Below, in pieces: positions 34,001 to 45,910 of a DNA stretch of 64,000 bases. The number at the start of each line of letters is the position of its first letter. The first letter of the stretch is position 1. The notes under the pieces are model-generated. The model saw nothing but the letters and a program-made list of their open reading frames with translations, had not been told where the DNA came from and did not search any database. The position numbers were made by a program, and so were the translations under genes. Origin of the DNA: Argentina anserina (Eukaryota > Streptophyta > Magnoliopsida > Rosales > Rosaceae); assembly GCF_933775445.1 (NCBI RefSeq), contig NC_065878.1:9621395-9685394 (forward strand), read 5' to 3'.

Positions 34001-35300
34001 TGAATTCAATATGCGTGGCTTTGAAGTTGCATGGTAGGATAAGTATGTTAGATTTCGAATGAGGTTGGGACTGAGTTCGAATGTGTTAAAGTGTCATTGA
34101 GTTAGGAACCTTGGGAGGAACTTAACTGCATAACCGATTCTAGGATGTATAATGAACCTTATGGCATGAACTTAATTGAGATTAGATTTCGTTACCTTTG
34201 TTCTTATGTTATTTGTTTGGTAATTGCTTATGTGTTGGTTGGTTGATCACATGTATATATTAGCTTAGGTTTATTTTCTGTTGGAACCGAAATATATCTC
34301 AAATCTTTTAAACTCTTATGAATTCGTTGTTAAATGTTTGTGATTCTTTACCCTGGTTGGATCCCCGGTTTGTGAACGATACCCTCTTACTTTATACTAC
34401 TAACGATGCTTACAGGGTTAATATTGATCTCGAGTAATCGAACCGATCAGAAACACCAAAACAGACTTACCTACTGATTACATGACAAAATGCAATCCCC
34501 AGAGAAGTAGCGTTAAAGCCTGAAGATATGATTTATCTATCCCCAACTAACAGCAGAAAAAAAAAGTAGATCAGAGACGCAACTAAATATAGATTAGGTT
34601 CAAATTAGTGTGTACTATAGAATCAGTTAATAATAGTACCTCAATCGTATGTCAATTCCCCTTGAGCAGAAAATAATCAGTTTCACTCACTATAGAAGCT
34701 TACAAATCTGAGAATTGAAGAACTGTAAATAACTGAAGTATTAAAATTCATAACGTAACTACAATGGATTATGCTCCAAAATGGGATTTTCTGATTTCCA
34801 ATTATTAACTATGATATTTCCTCTTATGTATGCCTCCCTTTTCTTTTTTTTGTAAAAGGCAGCAAAAAAAAGTCATAGCCATCTCACATTTTATTGCGCC
34901 TACCAAACCAAATTTGATTATGAATCAACTCTAAAGCATACAAATTCATTATTTTCGGTCTGAACTGATCCAAAACTTACCTTAAAGAAGTTTTTCTGAC
35001 AGCTTGACTAAAGAATAGGTCAAGATATCAGTAGACCTAGGCAAAAAGAGAAGAAAAACAAAATTATTATGTTAGAGATAAAAGCAAAAGTAATATGATA
35101 TCAGAGATACATGAAAACGTAATATGCTTTTTTCATGCATACGATAGTTTTGTGTAAGTAGGCTTGAGTAACAATTTTACATAATATTGGTCTCCCGAAA
35201 TTGCTTAGACTCTGGAAAATATATTGAATGATAGAGATACCATATAGAGGGTTCTGGCCATTACGTCTACAAAAAAACTTTGAATGCCAAAGTTCGGGAC
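31078..35300 (-). CDS. Unidentified multi-exon gene, C-terminal part, on the minus strand
   Basis: Four consecutive minus-strand segments join in frame with AG and GT at their borders: 31772-31675, 31585-31537, 31283-31237 and 31162-31078. Together they read VKFFDYYGQKLNSSDVGVSC..., NSNWYTNKGRLCLIAIEDSQ, MLNVLNQPKEKIFKIRHQRK and ILGRTSSIYVVFGPRDLYSC, then LFP and a stop at 31080-31078. Two further exon-like segments lie upstream: 34519-34471 (FNATSLGIAFCHVIS) and 35300-35241 (VPNFGIQSFFVDVMARTLYM). Joins among the upstream ones are not resolved, because 34519-34471 does not join directly in phase to 31772. I do not recognise the protein. A solo LTR sits in the intron after 34471. It might be a live gene or a Helitron-captured copy. 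Confidence 0.42.
32191..34449. mobile_element. Solo LTR (2259 bp) with perfect 5-bp target duplication
   Basis: gaaac is found on both sides (32186-32190 and 34450-34454). The ends are TGATAGGAGC and CGAACCGATCA, inverted at TGAT/ATCA. No primer site or coding region lies inside, so it is a single LTR left by recombination. It holds a TATA-like tatatata (about 33340), a repeated caaagaaggcatgcagcaaa (about 32835-32925) and two copies of gacgggctcccctgga (about 32565 and 33108). Confidence 0.78.
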
Positions 35301-38300
35301 CTGACAAAGACGAACTATAAGATTATATAGGGTGGATGTGGGTTAGAGCTAAAAATAGTTAGTCTACAAATAGTCTAACATAAGGAATTAGAAAGAGGTG
35401 CAATCCCAATTATGAAGAAAGACCATCCTCATGAAGAAAATTCTCCATATTATCCATCATTCATACATGCAATCGTTAGCTTTACTGAAACATATATTGA
35501 TGTATATTTCTCACAGCTAATACACAAGAATCCCCTTTTCTATTGAGAAAAACGATCACAAAAAATCAAATTCTATTTGGTGTATGCTTCTTTTTTTATA
35601 TTTATTGATCATTGATCTATAAACCCGATCAATCAAGCAATCAAATGAAACCCAAATAAGGAATCAGAAAAACTTACCCCACGCATTCAATTCAAGGAAG
35701 ACCATAAATACAGATCCACTGGGGAGGATTGGTCGGAAAAACAAATTTGAAGATATTTTTTCAACAACCCACAAAAGTCGTAAATTTAAGGGTACTTTGA
35801 CCAAGTATGTATCCCAATTATGAATAAGGAAAATGAAGCAGTGCAATCAAAGATCTAACCCTGGGATAGAAGATTTTGCGGAACCTTGATCTGTACAAAA
35901 ATAAAACCATGCCGTCCTTACAAAGAAGAAGCACTGACTGTTTAGGTTTGGTATCATGTCGTCCTTCCTTACTAACTCACAGGATTGAATTCAATGGGAT
36001 ATAGAATCTGAAATTCCAGACCTAAATACATGAATGAAGAAGATAGATGAGAGAGACTAACCGAAAGTCAGAAAGAAACTTTTCCGCCACCTCTCTGTAA
36101 ACCGATGAGCAGCCAAACCACCGAAGCTTTCTCTTTATCTCTGTCTTTTTTCTTGTTATGCCTCTAAATCTGTACTTTGCCTCGAAGAAAAAAAAAGATA
36201 AGGGGATAAGGGAGACGGAAGCACACACGTCAAGCAATAACACACGTGTCTATATTAGATTCATTAGCGGAGGCCCTAACATCCAGCCCGGATATGGCAG
36301 CCCAAGGCCCAAACCAAACTGTAGTGCGACTGCAGCGCTTGTGTAGCTATACTGTTGAAAATGCAACCGGCGTATAATATATAGGAAATATCTAGCTTCA
36401 TCTCCACCGCTTTGTTCTCAACTCTCGGTAAACCCCACTTTCAGTTTTTAATTTTGAACCATCGCTCTCAAAAACCCCACAAGCTTCAAATCCAAAAGTT
36501 TTTCACATAATTAGTGAAATCCGAATTGCTGCTGCCATCCGCCAAAGCTTCAGCTCCCAAACCATCCTCTCCTGTCAAGTTTTGACAGGTCCAGCTTCAA
36601 TTTGATTTTCATAATCAGCTATACATTGATTTTAATTAAATTGAGCCGTGTGGTTTTGTTATGATGCAACTGAACATGTTTTGGCTAGCGAGTTTGGGAT
36701 TAATGCTTATAGTTTCTTCGTTTGAGATTTCTATATTGTTAGATTTTTTCCCTTTTTCTGCTCATTCTATTAGTGATATAGAGAGTGAAAGAAAGGGAAA
36801 GAGTTGCAGATAACAGGTTCTGGGTTTGCGCGTTGTCATTGTCATGAATCTCACTAGGTTTGATGTGGGTAAAGATGGAGGCCTTTACATCTTCTGCTAT
36901 GGTTGTATTAGCTTTTGCATGGTTTGGAGTTTGGTTTTTGTTGATCAAATTTGAACTCAATTTTCCATAAAATGCATATTAGAAATTGCATAGGTTAACA
37001 GATAACAAAGCTATAAGATCTATAAAGAAAGCATGTTGAATTGTTTAGCTAATTCTATACAAATAGAATTAGAGAAGTACGATTCATTAGGACTGCTCAT
37101 ACCCTTAAGTTAAGTGCATTTTAATTTATGCTACACTGTTCTTGGAATAAAGCGAACAACAAGAAATTCCAAGTTACATATACTTGAAGACAAAAAAAAA
37201 AATATTTGTTCTGATATCACATCCTAAATTTAGCCGGTTTTCTGTTTGAAATTGGTCTGTTGATTCACCCATATTTGATTGTATCCAATTGGTCGTTCTG
37301 CATTTTTTTTTACCAATAAAAAAATGACAATTGGCTTTTGTTGTTCTTTTTATTTTTTTTAGTTAAGATGGTTGTTTTGATACGAGGTTTTCAACATGAA
37401 CCAAGTGTGTAGCTCAGATCCGAATGAGCAACAATATTCTATATGTACATTTGTTTTGTAAAAATAATATAGAGGCTTAAATACCTTTGCGTTCATGGTT
37501 GACCTATGACTTGAGAAAGTTCCTCTTAATTTTGTATGTGTACATTTAATATTTTTAATTGTAGTGTTATTAAGCTAAACCATAATAATTAAAATCTATT
37601 ACTATTTTGACTTCGGGTGTGACTTATGTTATGCCATCTTATGGTTTTTTTTCAGCATCTTTTTTTTTCTCTAGCTTTGAGGCTATATTCTCTGTAATTG
37701 ATGATTTTTTTTGTGTGCCTCTTACCTACTTGATAGATATGATTCTGTTGTATGTACCTATTTGCCAAATGTACTAATAAATTGGCAACAGACGCCAAGG
37801 TTATTCTACTATATGCTGTTCTCAAACGCTCCCATGGATAATGGATATCTTTTCCACATGCATTGTGGATTATATTGTCATGTTGTAGTGTTCTCATGTA
37901 GAAAGGTAGAAATCAAGTTATCAATCTGAGTTGTTCAGTGGAGTTCTATATGTTTTTGTGTTTGTGCTTCTGAAAATCATGATTTTGGTTTCTGATTCTT
38001 CTTCTAATATGTTCAAAATAATTAATCGAGTGATTTGTGTCTGTAAATTCAGGTTGGAGTTTTCGGGTAGGACTGGAAGGTGTTAGTTTTTAGCAGGTAT
38101 CTTCTGGTCTCTTAGATCCCAACAGGGTAATATCATACTTGAGTTTAAACATAATCAGCTTGATGATGATTTACTATTACAATACCTTTTGAGATAAGTT
38201 GAGTGAACCACAACTAATGAGTAATGTGAGAATGTGTGTATATTTATATATGTACATATGTCTATTTATATTGTTTTCCAAGTAAATGGCAATGTATAAG

Positions 38301-39311
38301 TTGAATTTCATTTGATGTAAATAAATATCTGGCATGATGCCAATGTGTTAAGAAGATCCAATACTATATTACCTCTATTTCTGTTATAACTGAGATTTGA
38401 GAGGAAGGTGATACCCTTAGAAACCTTTGCTGGCAGTTTGAATGTAAAAGGTTTGTTATAACTTTTGTCTACAGTGAGCCTCAGACTTACAGTAATGATT
38501 CTTCTTTGTTTTTCTTTAAATTTTGGTCATGGGATTTCAGGTGCATTGACTGTTATGGTGAGAAATACAGTCTTTCTAATTGTAATATATATTGTTGTTT
38601 GTTATTAGTTTACAATATAGGTTTGTTATGAGATATTGAGACACTACGAATTTGGGTGTAATTGTGCAAGGAAGAATATTGGGTGTACACCCTTCCAAAG
38701 GGAAGTAAATCTAATAGTTGATCCCGATAAATGCATTGAATTTCATTTGACACAGTCAATCGACTTAAAGCCAATGACCATTATAGTAAATAATTTTAGT
38801 TCCATCATACGAATTTGGACTGTATTGATATGAAAAGAAGTGCTGAAGGGCTATATTATTGACTCTATCCTTTTTCTTTTTCTTGAAGTAGAAAATGGCT
38901 TATGCTGATTGTTTATGTATATATGCAGTATGCAGTGAAACTGAAAATCGTGATACCAATTCAATTTTGATCTCATTACATTACATGATCCATTTCTTGC
39001 ATACAAATATTTCCAAAGTGTTAATGCAGTTCTATGATATATACAATGCAGGAAGAAAAAGAGATCCGCAGCATCGCGCAGGCACACTGTCTAGTTTCCC
39101 TACTATTAAGCGTGGGTAGATTTTACTGTTTACAGCGATGTTCGTTTTAATTGCCAAAAATGTCACTGGGCGGGTGTATTTGTTGGGCCTCGCGGGTATT
39201 TTGTGTGACTGCATGGATAGAAGGGTTTATTTGTGTGACAACTGTTTAGCTTCGGTAGAAAGACGAGGGGTGTCGTGTGCGATTCTTTTGGTAACCGAAA
39301 GCTTTTGACAG

Positions 39312-39367
<56 letters not shown>

Positions 39368-39570
39368 TGAGAGAGGTGGAGGGAGATAACTGAGCGAATT
39401 CGTTTGTTGTTGGCTTGAAGCTACTCCCTACCCATCGAAGTTCCTTTAGTACGAATTCGTCTCCAGCTCAATAGGAATCAAGCCCTTCATTGTTCTGCTT
39501 GGGGAAGAAAGCAATTGCAGAGATCTCTCTTCCGGTCTCCATTCTGTCGTGGATAGAGAAGGAGCGAAAA
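35301..39570. other. Unassigned AT-rich DNA, possibly divergent 5' regions of two transcripts
   Basis: Around 36130-36600 the sequence looks like 5'-UTR DNA on both strands, including a C/T-rich plus-strand stretch (36395-36480). Beyond that only short frames occur. No protein family is recognisable. A (GA)n tract is listed separately. Confidence 0.3.
39309..39365 (+). repeat. (GA)n microsatellite
   Basis: About 28 uninterrupted GA units. Confidence 0.95.
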
Positions 39571-39663
39571 CATGGCAGATGAGGAGCTGAATAGCCCAAT
39601 CGATATCGGACAAGTTGATAGACGGAGGCGGTTGGTTCGGTCTTTCTGGAGAGGAAATAGATG
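39571..39663 (+). CDS. Possible short first exon or small ORF, unknown
   Basis: An ATG at 39571 encodes MADEELNSPIDIGQVDRRRR and about ten more residues before a stop at 39661-39663. It follows a GA-rich 5'-UTR-like tract. A donor-like site (gatcggttag, 39695) and a later acceptor-like site before cttggggctg (40520) suggest an exon, but the joined frame is not clear. It may equally be non-coding. Confidence 0.2.
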
Positions 39664-41159
39664 ACCAGATCCGGCAGCTTCCAGTGCTCTTGATCGGTTA
39701 GTAAACGAGTTTTTGGGTTGTTTCTATTGGTTTAACTTTTGAGGCTAGGAATAATTATCGTTAATAACTCATATGGCCTCTTATATCTGAATGATCTCAT
39801 ATACCTGAGCAGAGGGTCGAGTTGGCAAGATGCTTATGGGTTGTGTCATTGTAGTCATGTGCTCATTCAAAACATTTTGCATATATTTCTTTCTTTTTTG
39901 AATCTTCATATGATTTGAATTATGATTTTGGGTTTCTAATTATGACATGCTATTATCATTTTATTATAATACATTTATATTTATAGATAGTAATCTGGGT
40001 TAGAAATTGTTTTATTTAAGTTTTCAAATAATCAAATCAGATTGCATATGGACAAAGAATTCTTCTGCATTAAATCATGGAAGGTTACTCCCCGTCCCCC
40101 GTTTTGTTCTATAAAATGATAAGTAAGTTTCTTTTTTGAATTTGAAATTGAAATTCACTATTCCAATGCAATTGAGTCTTCCTATCTATAGTGAATGACA
40201 AGTTTAGATGTGCATGTCTTACAAAACTATTAGTACATATATGAGAAACAAAATACCAATATTAGAATTGATTTCATTAAGCACCTCAAAATGAAGAGGA
40301 ATACAAACTAACCACTGAATGAGTCATGATGAATATGCTTTCCTTTACCGCAGTAAGGGAGGAATGAGTTGCAGGGAATGAAGTTGCGGGTTTTTTTACC
40401 ATGTTCTTAAATTCTGTAATTTTTCCTGCTTTCTGCTGGGGGAGAGGACTCACTTTTTGAATTTGTATATACAGTGTTGCTGAAAGATATCAATTTAAGT
40501 GTGTTTCTTTGTTGGCAGCTTGGGGCTGCAACGGTTTTTACCGAAGATGAAGGTTGTGGTGGTTGAACAATCGCTGGGTAAGCACTTGAATATATGATGC
40601 CATAATATATATTCAGTTCTTCTGAGGATATAATTGAGAATTAGCCGGGTATTTGTTGCTTAGTTAGTTGTTGGCTGCTCATTAGGTCTTCTTTTTGTTT
40701 AATCATGCATTTGTTTATTATTGGCTTTGAAGTGTGGAATTTTACAATCATCACTGACCCTAAGAATCTAGGTTTATTTTCAGTAAGATTATAAGCGACT
40801 GCTGAATTTTGAAGAATGATTTGTTTCATTTTTTTTCCTTTTATCGATTACTTTCATTGTTATAATTGAAAGAGAAATTAACAAATTTTGTATGTAACCC
40901 AAAAAAAGCTAATAGATCAAATTATTTTGTGGTAGTCAAGAAATATAGCTCAATAAGGAACTGATGGAATATGAAGCTGCTATTCTCAGAAAGGAAGAGG
41001 AAAATATGATGAAACTTCATAAATATGAAGCCTTTCAAATTTTCAAGGGGAGAAGATAGAGAATATAATCAAGGTTTTTTTGTTACTAATAAAGCTGTTC
41101 ATTTACTATATATTAATTTTTCTACTGTGTACTTTTTGTTGCTAATTATAATGTACACA
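39664..41159. other. Unassigned DNA
   Basis: There are no clear features. A short frame reading MEYEAAILRKEEENMMKLHK (about 40966-41060) has coding character but no recognisable family. Confidence 0.3.
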
Positions 41160-41164
41160 ATTGA

Positions 41165-41270
41165 CAGAAGAAGAAGAAGAAGAAGAAGAAGAAGAAGAAG
41201 AAGAATGATTCCAACAAGCATAAGAGGCCTGCATCCTCATACATTATGTTCAAGCTTGGTGGATATTACA
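41165..41270 (+). pseudogene. (AAG)n tract followed by HMG-box-like fragment
   Basis: About thirteen AAG units (41167-41206) follow an acceptor-like ttgacag. In one frame they encode poly-Lys and then NDSNKHKRPASSYIMFKLGG. This resembles the start of the HMG box of plant HMGB chromatin proteins (basic run, then a KRPxSxxxxF pattern). No further HMGB exon is seen, and a copia fragment follows within 30 bp. Confidence 0.3.
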
Positions 41271-41278
41271 GTCCTATC

Positions 41279-41885
41279 CTATTTAACTACCCAGTATGAG
41301 TGTATGACTGAGTGAAGAGTCTGAGTAAACCCCTTCGCAACAAGGCGTGCTTTATACCTGTTAATTGATCTATCCGCATTATGCTTCATAGTGAACACCC
41401 AAAGACACCCTACAGCCTTCTTGTCATGTGGTGGAGGCACAAGTTCCCAAGTATCATTTTTCTGCAATGCCTCCATCTCTTCTTCTATTGCTTTTCTTCA
41501 TTTCGGATCTCCCAATGCATTCTGCAGTTTGTTAGGTACTGATATAGTAGATATTTGATTCACAAAAGATTCATATGACTTTAAAAATCTCATAGTGGAC
41601 ATATAATTGGTTACTGGATATTTTGATTTGTCTTGTAAACTATGTTCATATCTTTTGGGGGGGTTGACCTCTAGTAGACATGTTTGGTAACACATATTGT
41701 CCACTACCAAACTCACTACTAGTACTAGCGGATGGACATACCTCAGATGAGTGACCTTCTGCACCAGTAAGTCGTTGGTCAGGGGTATGAGTGATGACGG
41801 GAGGGGCAATTGTTCTCTCAACTATTGGTTCTTCTTTTGGAACCTGGGTGTCTGATGCTCCTACCTCTGGTGGAGCTTCTGCCAC
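41279..41885 (-). pseudogene. copia pol fragment (integrase-RT junction) on the minus strand
   Basis: Reading leftward, a linker (RYEHSLQDKSKYPVTNYMST) is followed by MEALQKNDTWELVPPPHDKK, VGCLWVFTMKH and RYKARLVAKGFTQ, the start of copia RT. Two frames are needed. Neither LTRs nor the rest of the element are nearby, so it is an isolated relic. Confidence 0.8.
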
Positions 41886-41889
41886 TATT

Positions 41890-42430
41890 GGTACCTAATA
41901 ACTCGTGTTGTAACGATTTGGCCGAACTTGGCTTCGAGGATCGTATAACTAGTAAGTAATTTGTATATAATAATCAAATAGATGCAATCCCCAAATAAAG
42001 ATAACAAGAATTTTGAAGCATTCTGATCCATTATAATAATTAGTCTTGATATTTCATCAGTAAAAACCAGTGACGAATCTAGAGTTTGACCAAAAAAATT
42101 ATTACCAAACCCTAGTTAAAGTTCTTTTTTCCTCTTCATTTTTCACTTATGCTGTGTTTGGATGGAGGAAAACAATGGAGATTTTAATTAAATTCCAGAA
42201 TTCTAAGTTCTTTATCTTAAAGTATCATGTTTGGCATGAACTTCCTAGAAAAATGGAAATCCCACGGGAAAATATCATGGAAATTTAAGTGGTGTTTTCC
42301 CTACTTACTTTCCACAAAAAAGAGACGTTATTGTTGAATTCCCAAGGGCGGAGAACTCTTTTTTCCACAACGCCAAAATTTTCTCCATGGCGTCAATTGT
42401 TCTGTATCCCGCGCCAAAATTTTCACCGGT
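41890..42430. other. Intergenic DNA with a partial MITE end
   Basis: gctgtgtttggatggaggaa at 42151 matches the ends of the Tourist-like element at 49833-50172. No partner end is present, so it is truncated. Confidence 0.4.
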
Positions 42431-42436
42431 GATGCC

Positions 42437-42444
42437 TATATAAG
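42437..42444 (+). promoter_or_regulatory. TATA box of the dioxygenase gene
   Basis: tatataag in gcctatataagaac lies about 160 bp upstream of the first readable dioxygenase codons. Confidence 0.5.
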
Positions 42445-42806
42445 AACAACATAAATACAGGAAGTTATTCCAGCAATTTGGGGATTAGGGTTCTTCGAGC
42501 AATAGGTCTGCTAGCATCGTCAAGAACTTGAGGTTAGATTACGACAACTCTTCCAGTTCCATATTCATATTCCTATCTGTGGAATCTTGATCAATGGTGA
42601 ACAGGACTGGCCAGGAGTAACCCATTAAAGATCTCTGAGAAGTTCTTTTTAAAGAATATAGATGAACAGGACAAGCCAGAGAGTACTTCAGCAAATTCTC
42701 ATGATTTTTCTTCTGATGATATCCCCATCATCGATTTTTCTCTGCTCTCAAGTGGGCACGAGGAGGAGCTTAAAAAACTGGATCTGGCTTGCAAGGAATG
42801 GGGATT

Positions 42807-43586
42807 TGAAGGTTCATATATTGGCCTCCATATAGTTGATGAAGATCCAAAGGTGTGGAGGACAAGTCATGAAGATTTGATATGCAAAAGGAGAATTGAA
42901 GTTGTTTCCTAATTGGACTAGGAAAAGATTATGGTTTGTTTTTCCTACCAAAGAAGTCTCCACCGATTTGATTATGGGTAGATTGATATATATTTGGGAA
43001 TATATATTTAGTTAAATGGTGTTTGGGAATTGTTATAGAAAAGGATTCAAAATAAAAGGTGTATTCCATATTCATATGGATTTTTTCCTTTTCTATGTGA
43101 GATGTATTAGGAAGGGAAGTTAGGTTTAATTCCTAGGGTTAGGGAATACATGTGGCTGCTATATATATGATGTATATAGGCAGTAGGTTGGGTGGCCTCT
43201 AGGAGATACACGAACAAGAAAAAAAGAGAGGAGAAAGAAGATGAAACCAAAGAGAAGAAAATTCACAAAAAGGGAAGCTTAGTGCTAGGAGATCTTTGTG
43301 ACTCCATTGAAGACCTTAGTGGCAACATCAACGTTCTTAGTGAGGTTGATCATCCGTGTGACTACAACGATCTTAGTGAGGTTGTATCGACACTTGAAGC
43401 AACGATCTTAGTGAGGTTGTTTCATGCTTGATTGTGACTATCAAATAAGAAGTATTTTTACTTTTGAGAATAACATTATTATTGATTAAGGTGTAATCAT
43501 TGTAATATCGTTTATTCAATAGAAAAGTAAAATTCTTCTACATATTCCGCTGCTATTACTCGTTATTGTTCTATCTTGTATTTTCA
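42807..43586 (+). repeat. 5' LTR of the SIRE-like derivative (780 bp)
   Basis: It starts TGAAGGTTCATATATTGG and ends CTTGTATTTTCA, 2 bp before the primer site. It contains ctatatatatgatgtatata (about 43160-43178), a likely TATA region. Confidence 0.88.
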
Positions 43587-43588
43587 AT

Positions 43589-43600
43589 TGGTATCAGAGC
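43589..43600 (+). other. iMet primer binding site
   Basis: tggtatcagagc follows the LTR end by 2 bp. Confidence 0.85.
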
Positions 43601-43640
43601 AGGTCACTAGACGTACTTAGTGAGATCTGTGGGATTAAAG

Positions 43641-44717
43641 ATGGAACATCAAGGGTTGAATCAACCACCCATGCTCTACAGTATGGATTTCGCTCAATGG
43701 AAGCTTCAAATGAGATCCTTTATATATGGTATTGATTTTCATGCATGGAGAAGCGTTGAACGTGGATGGAAACCTCCAATGAAAGATGTTAATTCAAAAG
43801 CTACTGAGGGGACATCCACTGGTGAATTAAAAGATGAAGATGAGTGGACTGACAAGGAAATCAAAGCTAGTGAAGGAAATCACAAGGCTCTTAATGCTCT
43901 ATATGCGTCAATGAGCAGGGAAGAAAGGAAAAGAGTTCAGAATTGCGTTACCGCCAAACAGGTTTGGGATAAACTTTGTGTTTTAAATGAAGGTAATGAT
44001 ACTGTAAAAGAACAAAGATTACAACAATATTATTCTGAAATCGATGCTTTAAAAATGATAGATGATGAAACTATTGATGATTTTTACAGTCGTTTTACTG
44101 ATCTCTCTAGTTTATGTGAAAGCCTTGGAAGACCTTTACAAGAATCTGATATTGTAAGAAAAATATTACGGTCTCTTCCAAAGTCTTACAGGATGAAAAA
44201 GACAACGATTCAGGAACAATATAATCTCAACACATATTCTGTGGACTTGTTGATTGGAAACCTGAAGGCTTGGGAGATGGAGCTTGAAGAGGATGAAAGA
44301 CCGAAAGGTAAGAATTCTAAAAATATTGCTTTAAGTGTTATAAAAAATCCTAAATCAAGCTCTGAGGAGGCTAAAAATAATGAACAGTTGATTTTGGAAT
44401 TTGAGAAATTTTTGAGTAAAAGAAAGTCAAATTCAAATGAACAAAATAATCAAAATTCTAGGAGGAATTTTAATGGAAATAATAAGTGTTTTAATAAACG
44501 TAATGATAATTACTTACAAAAGAAGTATGAGTATGTAAGTATTAGTAATAGTAATAAGAAGTATTATTCTTGTGGTGGCATTGGCCACGTTGCTACTAAC
44601 TGTGGAAATAAAAAAATGATTCAGGTAATAAGTCTTACAAGTCCTCTTGGAGTGATGATGATGATAGTTCCCCAAAAAGGGACAAAACTTTTGCTCTTGT
44701 GTCTTCTATCTCTTTAG
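43641..44717 (+). pseudogene. copia gag of the SIRE-like derivative, nearly intact
   Basis: From ATG 43641 (MEHQGLNQPPMLYSMDFAQW) the frame is open through the copia gag core: KLQMRSFIYGIDFHAW, ALYASMSREERKRVQNCVTA, VWDKLCVLNEGNDTVKEQRL, YYSEIDALKMIDDETIDDFY and LRSLPKSYRMKKTTI. The zinc knuckle reads YYSCGGIGHVATNC, so the first Cys of CX2CX4HX4C is Tyr. After a run of seven A (about 44610-44616) the frame slips by one base. The previous frame would continue as coding (SYKSSWSDDDDSSPKRDKTF) into the next segment. Confidence 0.78.
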
Positions 44718-45481
44718 ATTATGCAGGTTCAAAAACTAAGGATGAAGAGGATCAAGAAGAAGATGGAGAAAACAATTATGAGGATAATGAGATGTTTGAA
44801 TATCAAGCAAAAGTTATCAAGGCTGCTGAGAAAATTTCAGAAAAGAATGTTCTATTAAAGCAACAAGTGGAGAAGCTGGAAGGTGAAAAATTGGAATGGG
44901 AAGTGGAGAAACTGAACATGAGAAAGAAAAGTGACAATAGTGATCATGTGCTTGAAAGAAAACGGCTTCTAGCAAAGATTCAAATGCTCTAGGATGAGGT
45001 AATCGAAAAAGACAATCTAATTGATTTATTAAACTCTAAACTTGGCAAGTTGCAGGTTTTGCTTGATGGAACAGATAACAAGGTTGGAAAATTTCAAAGT
45101 AGTTCGAAATCGTTATCTGATATTTTAAGTTCAGGAAAGAGCTACAATGATAGAACTGGACTTGGATATACTGGTAAGTCTAACTCAAATAGAAATTATA
45201 ATTTCTCTTCTAACTTTGTTCGTGAACAAATAGGTTCAAAGGCAAGTGAAACATATGTTGGAGAACATGAAAAAACTGAGAATATTCAGACTTCCTTCAA
45301 TTCAAAAGTGATCAACTTGAATGACAGATATGAGAAAGATGTTAAAGATATTCAAAGTAAGTTGAAACAACATGGTCAGTTTTTACTTGATATTTCTCAC
45401 TTTGTCGGTTTATCTAAATCTTATAAAGAAACTAAGCAGGATGTGAAAAAGACTCAGAGATATCCAGGTAAGAAAGTTTAG
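44708..45481 (+). pseudogene. gag C-terminal coiled-coil region
   Basis: Reading on in the corrected frame gives an acidic part (TKDEEDQEEDGENNYED), then heptad-like KNVLLKQQVEKLEGEKLEWE and VEKLNMRKKS. A TAG at 44990-44992 interrupts. A second open part (45050-45481) reads VGKFQSSSKSLSDILSSGKS and VKDIQSKLKQHGQFLLDISH. Long coiled-coil gags are typical of SIRE-type copia elements. Confidence 0.6.
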
Positions 45482-45910
45482 AGGAAAAAAGAAGACCAAA
45501 GTTACATAGAAGCTTATTGTAATCTATGTTGTATTGATATAGATTATGAATCTGATGATAAAGAAACTAGAATTGCAATTGACTCTATAAATGTAATTGC
45601 TGATCATTATGTGGATTTGTCTGAATTATCTGATGATGGGTTGCCAAGAACTAATAATACAAATGTGCAGTCACAAGGTGAATCAAGAGAAGTTGATAAA
45701 AGTTTACAACCTGCAATAAAATTTCGTACAGTTTTTAAACAGGTTCAAAAAGATCATTCAACTAGAGATGTCATTGGAGAAGGCGTTCGGACCAGAGGAA
45801 GGACAATCGAAATTGCGTCACACAAAGGAAAAAACGCAGAAAGCTCCGACACTGAAAATATGGAAATTAACAAAGCTCTAGTAAGTTTTATTAAAGAGAA
45901 AGTTAAATGA
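45482..45910 (+). pseudogene. Polyprotein linker directly upstream of RT position
   Basis: The frame 45611-45910 includes VQKDHSTRDVIGEGVRTRGR, the motif that in copia elements sits between integrase and RT. Protease and integrase, which should precede it, are absent. Confidence 0.55.

Noticed and set aside
36158..36346. Short frame at a putative divergent promoter as a gene
   Set aside because: Frames on both strands overlap, with no start context or domain.
41279..41885. Minus-strand copia RT text as an active element
   Set aside because: No LTRs and no other domains nearby, and two frames are needed. It is an isolated relic.
43192..43431. 79-codon frame present in both LTRs of the SIRE-like element as a host gene
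   Set aside because: It occurs identically in each LTR (also 48439-48678), so it is LTR sequence. The repeated ttagtgaggttg phrases explain the open frame.
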